Assembly: GCA_007827375.1 (NCBI GenBank)
Contig: VISH01000002.1
Span: forward strand, 955,001 to 1,019,000
Direction: 5' to 3'
Source: Alteromonadaceae bacterium 2753L.S.0a.02
GTDB taxonomy: Bacteria > Pseudomonadota > Gammaproteobacteria > Pseudomonadales > Cellvibrionaceae
Length of the DNA stretch: 64,000 nt
The position numbers were made by a program, and so were the translations under genes. This document shows, in pieces, positions 29,190-38,856 of the stretch. The first letter of the stretch is position 1; every line of letters starts with the position of its first letter. A model generated the notes under the pieces. That model was not told where the DNA came from and did no database searches. It was given only the letters and a program-made list of their open reading frames with translations.

Positions 29190-32100
29190 ATGCCACATAC
29201 CCGAAGCATTCTGCTGTTAGTCTTGTTGACGCTCTCCTGTACGTGGGTTCAGGCGTTTCCTCTCGAATATTTTATCGTCCACAAACTTTACCTCGAAGAG
29301 CCTGGCGAAACCGATTATGCGTTTTCGTTGGTTCGTGATCGTCAAGGATATCTGTGGATAGGCACCGACAACGGCTTGCAGCGCTACGATGGTTATCAAC
29401 TCAAACGTTTTATTACCGATCGCACTAACCCCAGGTCGCTAGGCACACGCTCAGTTCCAGTTCTACAGGCACACAGTTCCGGAACCTTGTGGGTTGGCGG
29501 CACTTCGCTCAGTCGTTATCAGCCCGAAAGCGAAACTTTTACTAATTTTGATATCACTGGCGGTGCTGAGATCAGGAGTTTGTATCAGGATTCGAATGGA
29601 GTCGTTTGGGTGGGCGGAGATGGTTTTGGGCTACGGGGTTTCGATCCTGCTCAGAATAAATTAATACATCAATTTTTTAACAAGCCCGAATCGCGCAATA
29701 TAACGGCTCTTTGTCCGCACCAGCAACTTCCTGCACTCTGGGTAGGTACCAGCCACGGTCTGTCGCTATTCAATACTGAAACTTTTGCTATCGACAATTT
29801 TGAATTGCCTGCCGTAGAGCATCAGGGTATCGAAAATATAAGAGATATTGTGCAGGCCCAGGATGGCAAGGTGTGGGTCGCCACCTTAAACGGCCTCTTC
29901 GTGATTAACCCGGCTAGCCGTGAGGTGCGTCATTATCAGGCGCAACAAGGTAAACCGGGGGCTTTGCAAAGTAATACGCTCTGGTCTGTGTTCGAAGATA
30001 GTCACGGTCGGATGTGGGTGGGTACCGACAAACAGGGTGTGCAGGTATTTCGTCCAGAAAGCGATGATTTTATGCATTTGCCCGCGTCCTTAACAAATGA
30101 TCACGCATTTCCGCCAGGGGCTGTGCAGGATATTTTTGAAGATTCGCACGGTAATCTGTGGTTTGCGGTTTCTAATTTTGGGGTACGGCGCATTAGCCCA
30201 GAACTACAGAAGTTCATTCCGTTTACTTACACCGATAATTCCCGCTCAAGCCTGTCGTTCAATAATGTGATGGGACTTTTGGAAGATAAAGGCGGGGACA
30301 TTTGGATTGCGACCGACGGTGGTGGATTAAATCGCTATAAGCCGGGGAGCAACACTTTTGACTATTACCGCCATAAGCCAAAGGATTCACAGAGTTTAGG
30401 GAGTGATTCAGTACTCAGTCTGGCGGAGGATCAACAAGACAACATCTGGATTGGTACCTGGGGTGGTGGTCTTAATAAATACAATGTGAATTCAGGTAAA
30501 TTCACCCGTTTCCCGCATTCATCGGGTGCAGGGCTTGCTGGCAGTAATATATACAAGGTATTGGTGGGCGATAAAGGCGAGATTCTAATGTGTTTGTGGC
30601 GAAAGGGCCTGCAAATCTATGACCCTGCCAGCGATACCTATCGCTCCTATTTCCCTGGTGGCGAGGGTCGCAGTTCTGGGATTAGCAACGATTCCATTTA
30701 CGATATTAAGTCGCTTGGTGAAGGTCGGTATTGGATAGGTGGTTCCAAAGGTCTGGAACTGTTTAATGCACGCACTGAAAAATTCTCCAGAGTCGCAATT
30801 CCAGGGATCGCGTCGGTTATAGCCATACAATGGGAAAGCGCAAATTTGTGGTTGGGTACTTCCAATGGATTATTGAAATATCAGCTTGAGAATGGCACTA
30901 CACGACGTTTCACTCGGGAAAACGGTCTGCCAGACAATTATGTTACATCGCTTGAATTCGATGACTTGGGTAATTTATGGGTCGGAACACGCAGCGGGCT
31001 GGGTCGATTTCACCTCAAATCTGAAACTTTTGAATCGTTTACAGAAAAAGACGGTTTGGCTGGCGATAAATTTAATCGCCAGAGCCACCTGAAAACACGA
31101 ACCGGCATGATGTATTTTGGTGGTATAGACGGGCTAAACCAGTTCGATCCGAATCGCCTGCCAAAAAATCATTTTGCCCCGAAAGTTCAACTAACTGCGA
31201 TTAGCCTCAACCAAAAACCTGTTGATGAAAGCTCGTCTCCCTACCTCCATCGCCACATCAGTCAAATAGACAAGTTGGAATTACCGTATGATATGCGTGA
31301 CGTGACCTTCGAATTTACATCACTCAATTTTATATCTCCGGAGAAAAATCGTTACAGGTACCGGCTTGTGGGATTGGAAAAATCCTGGAATGAAGTCAGT
31401 AGCAATCGCCGCCGGGCACGATATAACAATCTTGAACCTGGAAAATATTATTTTCAGGTGGTTGCATCGAATAATGATGGAGTGTGGAGTAACAAGGCGC
31501 GCGGAGTCGACCTTACCATTTTCGCACCCTGGTGGCAGACGTGGTGGGCTCGCGGTATTGTTTTGGCCTGCCTAGCGGCTACGATGTACCTTTTCAGCCT
31601 GTGGCGCCTTCGTATTAATCGAATGAGGCAGGATGAGCTCAAAGCACTTATTCGTGAAAAAACTCAAGAACTGGAAGATGCCAGTCAATCGGTGCAAATG
31701 CTCAACGCAGAATTAGAGCAGCGTGTCGAGCGGCGTACCAGCGAGTTATCTATTGAGATTGAAGAGCGTCGTCTTGCCGAAGCCAAATTATTTCATATGG
31801 CTTTTCATGACCCTTTAACCGGTCTACCCAATCGCCCTTGGTTATTACAGCATTTGGAACAGCTGATTGAAATTGCCAGTATCGAAAAGTCGCGGTTTGC
31901 ACTGTTTTTTATGGATGGCGACCGGTTTAAAAAAGTGAATGATACACACGGCCACTTACTCGGTGACATGCTACTTGTGGCTGCAGCGAAGCGCTTGGCC
32001 GAACTCATGCCCTCTGGTTATCACGCTGTTCGCCTGGGAGGCGATGAATTCACAGTGTTGATTGACAATGTCACAAAGGAGCAGGAGCTTACGGCATTTG

Positions 32101-33137
32101 CGCAACGTATCGTTGCTGCGTTCGATGCTCCTTTTTCCGTTGAACAATCTAAAATGTATTTCCGCATGAGCATAGGTATGGTGATTTGCGATCAGCAATA
32201 CACCAAGCCAGAACAGGTCCTGCGCGATGCAGATATTGCGATGTATCGGGCAAAGGAGATTGGGCGAGGCAATTACCAGTTTTTCGATGAGAAAATGCGT
32301 GAGCAGACCGTGGAACTGGCCGCTTTGGAGGGCGAGTTGCAACACGCATTAGCGCTTGATCAGTTTAAAATCGTGTTTCAGCCAATTGTTCATTTGCATG
32401 ATGGATCTCTAGCGGGTTTTGAAGTGTTACTCCGCTGGCATCACCCGACGCGCGGCATGGTGCCGCCCGATAAATTCATTCCAGTCGCTGAAGAATCGGG
32501 GGCCATCTATGATATTGGCCTATGGGTGTTGCGCCAGGCGTGTCTACAATTAAAGCATTGGTCACAAATGCCGGGCGTACAAAGCTTACCTAGTATTGCC
32601 GTTAATATTTCCCCTATTCAGTTAAGCCAGAAAGAACTTATCGATAATATCGATAAAATCCTGCTGGAAACAGGCATCGATAGCGCCAAACTTAAATTGG
32701 AGATTACCGAAACCGCGTTAATGGAAAATACAGATAACGTTAACTTGTTATTGGAGGCTTTCCGGAAGCGTGACATTGAACTTGCTATTGACGATTTTGG
32801 TACGGGCTATTCTTCGTTAAGCTATCTCGATCAACTACCTGTGCAGGTGTTGAAGATAGATCGTAAATTTGTCGATGGCTTGGTTGAATCTGGCGAGGAC
32901 AACGGCGGAGCACAAGAAATTGTGCGTGCCACGATTTCATTGGCGCATAACCTGAAGATCAAAGTAGTGGCTGAAGGAATTGAGAATGCCAGCCAGTGGG
33001 AAACACTGAAGAGCTATCTGTGTGACTTTGGTCAGGGCTATCACATTGCCCGCCCCCTCGCGGCGGAGGATGCCACCGAGCTGGTTAAATCGGCCAATAA
33101 GCAGCCTGCGGAACTGCAAAGGGGTAGCGGTGGCTAG
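29190..33137 (+). CDS. Beta-propeller sensor with GGDEF and EAL domains
   Basis: From ATG 29190 (better signal peptide than 29139) the protein is 1,315 residues. Order: signal peptide; about 700 residues of two-component-regulator propeller repeats with recurring LWIGT / WVGT blocks; a Y_Y_Y domain (FEFTSLNFISPEKNRYRYRLVGLEKSW); one membrane helix (GIVLACLAATMYLFSLW); a coiled coil; GGDEF (RLGGDEF intact, no RxxD inhibitory site in the usual place); EAL (EVLLRW in place of EALLRW, with IDDFGTGYSSL intact). It senses a periplasmic signal and makes or breaks c-di-GMP in the cytoplasm. It ends 6 bp from the convergent solute-binding paralogue 3. Confidence 0.92.
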   Translation: MPHTRSILLLVLLTLSCTWVQAFPLEYFIVHKLYLEEPGETDYAFSLVRDRQGYLWIGTDNGLQRYDGYQLKRFITDRTNPRSLGTRSVPVLQAHSSGTLWVGGTSLSRYQPESETFTNFDITGGAEIRSLYQDSNGVVWVGGDGFGLRGFDPAQNKLIHQFFNKPESRNITALCPHQQLPALWVGTSHGLSLFNTETFAIDNFELPAVEHQGIENIRDIVQAQDGKVWVATLNGLFVINPASREVRHYQAQQGKPGALQSNTLWSVFEDSHGRMWVGTDKQGVQVFRPESDDFMHLPASLTNDHAFPPGAVQDIFEDSHGNLWFAVSNFGVRRISPELQKFIPFTYTDNSRSSLSFNNVMGLLEDKGGDIWIATDGGGLNRYKPGSNTFDYYRHKPKDSQSLGSDSVLSLAEDQQDNIWIGTWGGGLNKYNVNSGKFTRFPHSSGAGLAGSNIYKVLVGDKGEILMCLWRKGLQIYDPASDTYRSYFPGGEGRSSGISNDSIYDIKSLGEGRYWIGGSKGLELFNARTEKFSRVAIPGIASVIAIQWESANLWLGTSNGLLKYQLENGTTRRFTRENGLPDNYVTSLEFDDLGNLWVGTRSGLGRFHLKSETFESFTEKDGLAGDKFNRQSHLKTRTGMMYFGGIDGLNQFDPNRLPKNHFAPKVQLTAISLNQKPVDESSSPYLHRHISQIDKLELPYDMRDVTFEFTSLNFISPEKNRYRYRLVGLEKSWNEVSSNRRRARYNNLEPGKYYFQVVASNNDGVWSNKARGVDLTIFAPWWQTWWARGIVLACLAATMYLFSLWRLRINRMRQDELKALIREKTQELEDASQSVQMLNAELEQRVERRTSELSIEIEERRLAEAKLFHMAFHDPLTGLPNRPWLLQHLEQLIEIASIEKSRFALFFMDGDRFKKVNDTHGHLLGDMLLVAAAKRLAELMPSGYHAVRLGGDEFTVLIDNVTKEQELTAFAQRIVAAFDAPFSVEQSKMYFRMSIGMVICDQQYTKPEQVLRDADIAMYRAKEIGRGNYQFFDEKMREQTVELAALEGELQHALALDQFKIVFQPIVHLHDGSLAGFEVLLRWHHPTRGMVPPDKFIPVAEESGAIYDIGLWVLRQACLQLKHWSQMPGVQSLPSIAVNISPIQLSQKELIDNIDKILLETGIDSAKLKLEITETALMENTDNVNLLLEAFRKRDIELAIDDFGTGYSSLSYLDQLPVQVLKIDRKFVDGLVESGEDNGGAQEIVRATISLAHNLKIKVVAEGIENASQWETLKSYLCDFGQGYHIARPLAAEDATELVKSANKQPAELQRGSGG

Positions 33138-33143
33138 TGTATT

Positions 33144-34100
33144 CTAGTTAGCGCTAAACCAAAGTACAGGGTTACTTGGGAAGGAAAGATCGCTGCGCTG
33201 CAATTCTATTGTAGTGCGTTTATGGAGTTCCGCGCGGCCGACTATGGGCGAAAAATATTGATTGAAAATAGCATTGAATTCACCGTTTTCGATTGATTTC
33301 AGCAGTCCTTTTTCAATAATTTTTGCGAGTTCTGTGGCATCTGGGTGCGTAAAAAAATAATAAGCTGAAGGGTAATGCAGCGCCAGATGGTTTTCGATTT
33401 GTAAGTTAGTGTCTGGATATAGCCTTTTTTCTCGCCAGATTTCGATGATAGAGCGGGGGAAGTAATCTATGCGATCTGTCAGTAGCATTTTGAAAAGGCT
33501 TTCCCAATTGGAGGTGGTAACCAGTTGCAGGCCATTACTTCCAAGAATGTCGTTGTCGGGCCAATCGTGCCCCTGTCCGGCCTTGAAATTACGTAATTGA
33601 CTCAGAGAGCGTATTTCTGCGAAATCCTGCTGCCGCTGTGCCCGAATAAAAAAAAGCCGCCAGCCGATTAAACCTTTAAACAACGGAATGCGAATGGCTT
33701 GAAGGTTTTGCTCGTGCTGCTTCGTGGTATTTAACCAGTGTATATCGTACAAACGCGATTTCAGATTGTGTTCGCTGCGGCTCTCAACCAAGAGCGGTAC
33801 TTTGACGGGGAGCAACTCAAAATCGATACCACTACTCTTCAAGGCCAACTGCAATAATGCCAGAAAATAGGGATCGAAATCCCGCTCGTGTTGGTCTTCC
33901 ACGGCGGGGTAGCGCACCTGTAATACATCGTGAAATTCTGGAACTGGTTTCGCTGCCTCCTGGCGCGCCGCACTGCCATGACTGAACGCAAGTAGTGCGA
34001 TGAAACCATACAACAAGCAGGGGGACACCTGTCGAAAGCTGTTAAAGCATTTATTAATACTCTCGCCTATTGATATGCGTCGACGCTGGGGCAGGAGCAT
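33144..34100 (-). CDS. Periplasmic solute-binding-like protein, paralogue 3
   Basis: The longest form is 318 residues and overlaps the end of gcvP by 34 bp. A GTG at 34028 gives a more typical signal peptide (SPCLLYGFIALLAFSHGSAA) and no overlap. The domain has the same marks as the two paralogues near 11 kb: YDIHWLNT, RIPLFKGLIGWR and DYFPRSIIEIW. There is no transporter nearby. It converges on the propeller-GGDEF-EAL gene with a 6-bp gap, so the two are neighbours but not an operon. A role as a soluble ligand-binding sensor is inference. Confidence 0.72.
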   Translation of the reverse strand: MLLPQRRRISIGESINKCFNSFRQVSPCLLYGFIALLAFSHGSAARQEAAKPVPEFHDVLQVRYPAVEDQHERDFDPYFLALLQLALKSSGIDFELLPVKVPLLVESRSEHNLKSRLYDIHWLNTTKQHEQNLQAIRIPLFKGLIGWRLFFIRAQRQQDFAEIRSLSQLRNFKAGQGHDWPDNDILGSNGLQLVTTSNWESLFKMLLTDRIDYFPRSIIEIWREKRLYPDTNLQIENHLALHYPSAYYFFTHPDATELAKIIEKGLLKSIENGEFNAIFNQYFSPIVGRAELHKRTTIELQRSDLSFPSNPVLWFSAN

Positions 34101-36952
34101 ATTAAATTTCTATCTCCGTAGACATTGTCGATGCGATTGACCGAAGGCCACACTTTGTGTGCTCGAAGGTAGTCCAGCGGTCGTGCCGCTTGGTCGCGCG
34201 TATAGCTTCTATTCCACTGAGCATCGCATACATCGTCGAGTGTGTGGGGGGCATTTACCAAAGGGTTATCATTGGGCGGAAATTCACCTTGTTCAATTTT
34301 TCGAATTTCTTCCCTTATTTGAATCATCGCATCACAGAATCGGTCCAGCTCGGTTTGGTTTTCAGATTCCGTCGGTTCGATCATAAGCGTGCCCGCAACC
34401 GGGAAGCTCATGGTCGGTGCATGAAAGCCAAAATCCATCAATCGCTTGGCAATATCTTCTTCTGTTACTCCGCTATTTTCTTTAATGGGTCGTAAATCTA
34501 ATAAACATTCGTGGGCTACGAAACCATTCTTGCCGGAATAGAGTATCGGAAAATGATTCTTGAGACGATTTGCCACATAGTTGGCATTTAATATAGCGTA
34601 CTCGCTGGCTTGTTTCATGCCAACGGCGCCCATCATGCGTACGTACATCCAACTGATTGGTAAAATACTCGCAGAACCCCAGGGTGCAGCGGAAACGGTG
34701 CCGTTTTGAAGTTCGGTATTTGCTATTTGTTGAAGTGGGTGGCTGGCGAGAAATGGCGCGAGGTGTTGTTTCACGCCGATGGGTCCCATACCTGGTCCAC
34801 CCCCACCGTGCGGAATACAAAACGTTTTATGCAAATTCAGGTGAGATACGTCACCACCAAAATGACCGGGCGCGGCAAGGCCGACCAAGGCATTCATATT
34901 GGCTCCATCTATGTAAACCTGCGCACCTACCGCGTGGATTTTTTCGCAAATGGCGGTAATGTTTTCCTCGAAAACGCCGTGTGTTGAGGGGTAGGTCACC
35001 ATAATCGCAGCGATGTTCTTACCGTGTACTCCTATTTTTTCGTCGAGATCATTGATATCAACGTTGCCTTGCGCATCACAGCTTACAACAATAACCTTGA
35101 GTGACGCCATTTGTGCGGACGCAGGATTGGTTCCATGAGCCGATTGAGGGATTAGGCAGATATTGCGGTTTTCGCCTCGGGACTCGAAATATTTTTTAAT
35201 GGCTAGCAGCCCAGCATACTCGCCCTGGGAGCCTGCATTTGGTTGCAGGCTAATCGCGTCATAGCCAGTACACACTGCGAGCATGTGTTCCAGCTGGGCG
35301 AACATTTCACAATACCCTTCAGCCTGTTCGATGGGGGCAAATGGGTGCATGTTGGCGAACTCTGGCCAAGTGATTGGAATCATTTCCGCAGTGGCATTGA
35401 GTTTCATAGTGCAGGACCCTAGAGGAATCATGGCGTGGTTCAGGGCAATATCTTTGGATTCCAAGCGCTTCAGATAACGCAGCATTTCTGTTTCTGAGTG
35501 GTATTGACTGAATATTTCATGCTGCAGGCCATTGCCTGCGCGTTTGCTATTTTCTGGAATAGCGCTAACTTGTCGGGCTTTACTTTCGAGACTGCTTAAA
35601 TCGAACGGTGTATCTCCGGCAGCAAAAATAGTGAGTAATTTGTCGATGTCGCTTAAGGAGCTGCATTCGTTAATACTGATACAAAGCGCGCTGCTACCGT
35701 GTTTGTATAAGTTAATTTGCTGTTGCTGTGCACGCTCATATAGCGCTTTTTGTTGATCGCCCACTGTAATACAAAGTGTGTCGAAAAAGTGTCGGTGCCT
35801 TAGTTTGTAACCCAAAGCAATTAAACCTTCACTCAGTATCTTAGTCAGTAGATGTATGCGTTGAGCAATTCGGTTAACGCCCTCAGCGCCGTGGTACATG
35901 GCGTAGAAGGCACTCATCACTGCCAGTAACACCTGGGAGGTGCATATATTGGAGTTGGCTTTCTCACGACGAATATGTTGTTCGCGTGTTTGCATCGCCA
36001 TGCGCAATGCCGACTTTCCTCGACTGTCAACGGAAACTCCAATAATACGACCGGGTGTTGAGCGTTTATATTTTTCTTTGAATGCGAAAAAAGCCGCGTG
36101 CGGACCACCGAACCCCATAGGTACGCCAAAGCGCTGATTATTGCCAACTACAATATCAGCACCGGCTTCCCCGGGAGCTTGCAGCAACATCAAGCTCATA
36201 ATATCGGCAGCGACTATCGCGAGCGCGTTTTTCGCGTGAATTTCTGCAATCAGAGGTGCGAGCTCGAAAACTTCGCCGTCGCTGCCGGGGTATTGCAGAA
36301 GCGCCCCAAAAAATTCGCTTTGCTCACTTATTTTGTTTGCATCACCAACAATTACATCAAACCCAAAATGCTCTGCGCGTGTTCGTAAAACAGCAAGAGT
36401 TTGCGGGTGGCAGTTTTGGTCGACAAAAAAACTATTGCTGGTATTTTTACGCGCAACTCGTTTTGCCATGGCCATGGCTTCTGCAGCGGCAGTGGCTTCA
36501 TCAAGCATGGATGCATTAGCCATTTCCATAGCTGTGAGATCGGTAATCATTTGTTGAAAATTCAGCAAGCCTTCCAAACGACCTTGCGCAATTTCTGGTT
36601 GGTAGGGCGTGTAAGCTGTGTACCAGCCTGGGTTTTCGAGCACATTCCGTAAAATAACGTTGGGTACGCGCGTAGGGTGATAACCGAGGCCGATATAAGA
36701 AGTAAATAACTGGTTCTTGCTGGCAATATTTTTTAATTCCTGCAATGCTTGATGCTCCGGAACCGGTTCCTGCAATGCCAGAGCTTCGGTCTCGCGAATG
36801 GCTTGCGGTACAGTTTTGGCTATGAGATCCGCTAAAGATTCAATCCCCAACGACGTCAGCATGTCTTGGGCCTGTGTAGCATTAGGCCCTAGGTGACGCG
36901 CAATGAATTCGTTGTTGGCAAAGAGTGAATCTAATGAGCTGGTATTCGGCAT
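34067..36952 (-). CDS. gcvP: Glycine dehydrogenase (decarboxylating), P protein
   Basis: A 961-residue protein of normal length for the fused single-chain P protein. It is the pyridoxal-phosphate decarboxylase of the glycine cleavage system, passing an aminomethyl group to lipoyl-GcvH. Seen: N-terminal RHLGPN, the repeat half with SYIGLGYH, GSCTMKLNATAEM, and the PLP lysine in HLNLHKTFCIPHGGGGPGMGPIG. gcvT and gcvH are not in the window, and the upstream region shows no obvious glycine riboswitch. Confidence 0.96.
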   Translation of the reverse strand: MPNTSSLDSLFANNEFIARHLGPNATQAQDMLTSLGIESLADLIAKTVPQAIRETEALALQEPVPEHQALQELKNIASKNQLFTSYIGLGYHPTRVPNVILRNVLENPGWYTAYTPYQPEIAQGRLEGLLNFQQMITDLTAMEMANASMLDEATAAAEAMAMAKRVARKNTSNSFFVDQNCHPQTLAVLRTRAEHFGFDVIVGDANKISEQSEFFGALLQYPGSDGEVFELAPLIAEIHAKNALAIVAADIMSLMLLQAPGEAGADIVVGNNQRFGVPMGFGGPHAAFFAFKEKYKRSTPGRIIGVSVDSRGKSALRMAMQTREQHIRREKANSNICTSQVLLAVMSAFYAMYHGAEGVNRIAQRIHLLTKILSEGLIALGYKLRHRHFFDTLCITVGDQQKALYERAQQQQINLYKHGSSALCISINECSSLSDIDKLLTIFAAGDTPFDLSSLESKARQVSAIPENSKRAGNGLQHEIFSQYHSETEMLRYLKRLESKDIALNHAMIPLGSCTMKLNATAEMIPITWPEFANMHPFAPIEQAEGYCEMFAQLEHMLAVCTGYDAISLQPNAGSQGEYAGLLAIKKYFESRGENRNICLIPQSAHGTNPASAQMASLKVIVVSCDAQGNVDINDLDEKIGVHGKNIAAIMVTYPSTHGVFEENITAICEKIHAVGAQVYIDGANMNALVGLAAPGHFGGDVSHLNLHKTFCIPHGGGGPGMGPIGVKQHLAPFLASHPLQQIANTELQNGTVSAAPWGSASILPISWMYVRMMGAVGMKQASEYAILNANYVANRLKNHFPILYSGKNGFVAHECLLDLRPIKENSGVTEEDIAKRLMDFGFHAPTMSFPVAGTLMIEPTESENQTELDRFCDAMIQIREEIRKIEQGEFPPNDNPLVNAPHTLDDVCDAQWNRSYTRDQAARPLDYLRAHKVWPSVNRIDNVYGDRNLICSCPSVDAYQ

Positions 36953-37121
36953 ACAGTTATTTCCGTAAAATAAATTGCATCACGATGATCTAAATAGGTC
37001 GCGATTGAATGCTGCAATAATAGGCGGGATGAAGGTTATCCGTACTCGAAAGTCGTGATTGGAATGAATTCTGGTATTAAAGCGCGATTATAGGCCAAAC
37101 CGCACTTATTTTGAGCTCAAT

Positions 37122-38279
37122 ATGTCTCTAATTACTGTAATTTTTCTCGCCTGGGTTGGCTACAGCCTGGTGCGGGGTTACCAGAAAGGCCTGTGGCTTG
37201 GGCTCTTGGATATTCTGGCATTTTTGTGTGCCTACGTCGGCAGTTATATTTGGGGACCAATGGTTAACGCCAGTTTGAACTGGGCTGGCTTAACTGCGCT
37301 TGGTGGTTATCTACTGGTGTACGTTTTAATCTACGTGTGCGTGGGGATGATCCCTAAATTGTTTGTTGGGCGCGTATTGCAATCGCTTGGCCGGCAGGCG
37401 TTTGCCGGTGCGGGCTTGGGCCTGGTTACAGGAGTTGTCAGTGGGCTGGTGGGTATCTGGGCCTACCAGTTTTTTAGCGCAACCGCTAGTGTGAGCAATA
37501 CAAATACCGAACTTACTGCCAGTACCCCGGATGATGCGCCGGCTGTACTCGATACAACGCTTGAAAATACCGCTAATAAGTTGATGGGGGAAGCTTCCCG
37601 TATGGGGGCCTCGCTTTCAGGTGCGGGTGGTCTAGAAGCGGAGCTGGCCGGTAAGTTTGCGGAACAACCCGCACAGATGATGACCGATCTGAAAGCCTTA
37701 GGTGATTCTGCGGAATTACAAACCTTCCTCACTAGCCCTCATATTCAGCAGGCTATGCGAAGCAACAACATGGATGCCCTGATTGAATCACCGGAATTTC
37801 AAGCGCTTATCCGATTGCCAGCGTTTGCGGAAATGCGCGACTTGGCTGAATCGCAGGCTGGTGAAAATGCAGGTGTGAATCAGGATATTGGCGTCCGGGA
37901 TGCCGATTATTTTATTGCGACACAAATCTCCAACATTTGGCGGAAAACGAATAACTTACGATCAGACCCGGAAATTAACCGCTTGATGCAAGACCCGCAG
38001 GTTCGTGAGTTGCTCGAGAAAAAAGATCTAGCCGGTTTGATGAGCAACAGCAAAGCCCGTGAGTTACTGCGGCGCTTGATGTCGCAGCAGGAAGCTGGTT
38101 CGGCGCCAATAAACTCAAGTGGCGCAACAACGCAAGATCGCGCGCAGCAAATTCCAGAAACTGCCGAAAGTGCGCCGACCGCAGAGCCCTCACAAATTTA
38201 CCAGTGGCGCGATGATCAGGGAGTAATGCGATATTCCGATCAACCGCCACCAGAACCCCATTCAAATCAGGAAAATTAA
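37122..38279 (+). CDS. CvpA-family membrane protein with C-terminal DUF4124 domain
   Basis: A 385-residue protein. Residues 1-125 have four membrane helices in the CvpA/colicin V production pattern (WVGYSLVRGYQKGLWLGLLDILAFLCAYVGSYIWGP, then LGLVTGVVSGLVGIW). A long hydrophilic, Ala/Gln-rich region with helical repeats (LQTFLTSPHIQQAMRSNNMDALIESPEFQAL) follows. The C-terminus, IYQWRDDQGVMRYSDQPPPE, is a DUF4124-type module, seen also in the lytic transglycosylase at 62113. Ordinary CvpA is about 160 residues, so this is an extended fusion, probably at the cell envelope. A Nudix gene follows 2 bp later. Confidence 0.8.
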   Translation: MSLITVIFLAWVGYSLVRGYQKGLWLGLLDILAFLCAYVGSYIWGPMVNASLNWAGLTALGGYLLVYVLIYVCVGMIPKLFVGRVLQSLGRQAFAGAGLGLVTGVVSGLVGIWAYQFFSATASVSNTNTELTASTPDDAPAVLDTTLENTANKLMGEASRMGASLSGAGGLEAELAGKFAEQPAQMMTDLKALGDSAELQTFLTSPHIQQAMRSNNMDALIESPEFQALIRLPAFAEMRDLAESQAGENAGVNQDIGVRDADYFIATQISNIWRKTNNLRSDPEINRLMQDPQVRELLEKKDLAGLMSNSKARELLRRLMSQQEAGSAPINSSGATTQDRAQQIPETAESAPTAEPSQIYQWRDDQGVMRYSDQPPPEPHSNQEN

Positions 38280-38281
38280 CC

Positions 38282-38836
38282 ATGGCAAAGTGCAAATGCG
38301 GTGGCTGGCAGCAGTTGTCAGTCACGGATATCTATGAGAATCCCTGGATAAAAATCACGCATGAAGAGGTGTTAACGCCTAAAGGCTCCCCCGGTATATA
38401 CGGCGTTGTGCATTTTAAAAATCGCGCAGTTGGTGTAATACCGATAGACAATGAGGGAAACACCTGGTTAGTACGTCAGAGCCGCTATACGCTCGATTGT
38501 TACACCTGGGAGATACCGGAAGGGGGGGCTCCCTACGGGGAGGACATGATGGTTGCAGCGCAACGCGAGCTGGAAGAGGAAACCGGACTTCTGGCGGCGC
38601 AATGGCAGGAACTGATGACCCTACATCAGTCGAATTCGGTGAGTGACGAAGTTGGAAAAATTTATGTGGCCACCGAACTCAGTGTCGGCGTGCAGCAGCT
38701 AGAGGACAGTGAAGATATCGTGGTGAAAAAACTTCCGTTGCGCGAAGCGATAGCAATGGTGGAATCGGGTGAGATCACTGACGCAATGTCGGTCGCCGGT
38801 TTATTGCGGGTTGCGATAGCCTATTCGGTCGAATAG
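38282..38836 (+). CDS. Nudix hydrolase, ADP-ribose pyrophosphatase-like
   Basis: A 184-residue cytoplasmic hydrolase. The complete Nudix box is present (GGAPYGEDMMVAAQRELEEETGL: G-x5-E-x7-R-E-x2-E-E-x-G). The N-terminal region (YENPWIKITHEEVLTPKGSPGIYGVVHF) and RQSRYTLDCYTWEIPEG resemble ADP-ribose / NDP-sugar hydrolases of the NudF type. The substrate is not certain. It is 2 bp from the CvpA-like gene, so probably co-transcribed, and is followed by a bidirectional terminator. Confidence 0.88.
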   Translation: MAKCKCGGWQQLSVTDIYENPWIKITHEEVLTPKGSPGIYGVVHFKNRAVGVIPIDNEGNTWLVRQSRYTLDCYTWEIPEGGAPYGEDMMVAAQRELEEETGLLAAQWQELMTLHQSNSVSDEVGKIYVATELSVGVQQLEDSEDIVVKKLPLREAIAMVESGEITDAMSVAGLLRVAIAYSVE

Positions 38837-38856
38837 CCCAAAGGATTGTCGTGAAG

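Noticed and set aside
36953..37121. Glycine riboswitch before gcvP
   Set aside because: No tandem GGAGAG-type aptamer core could be seen.
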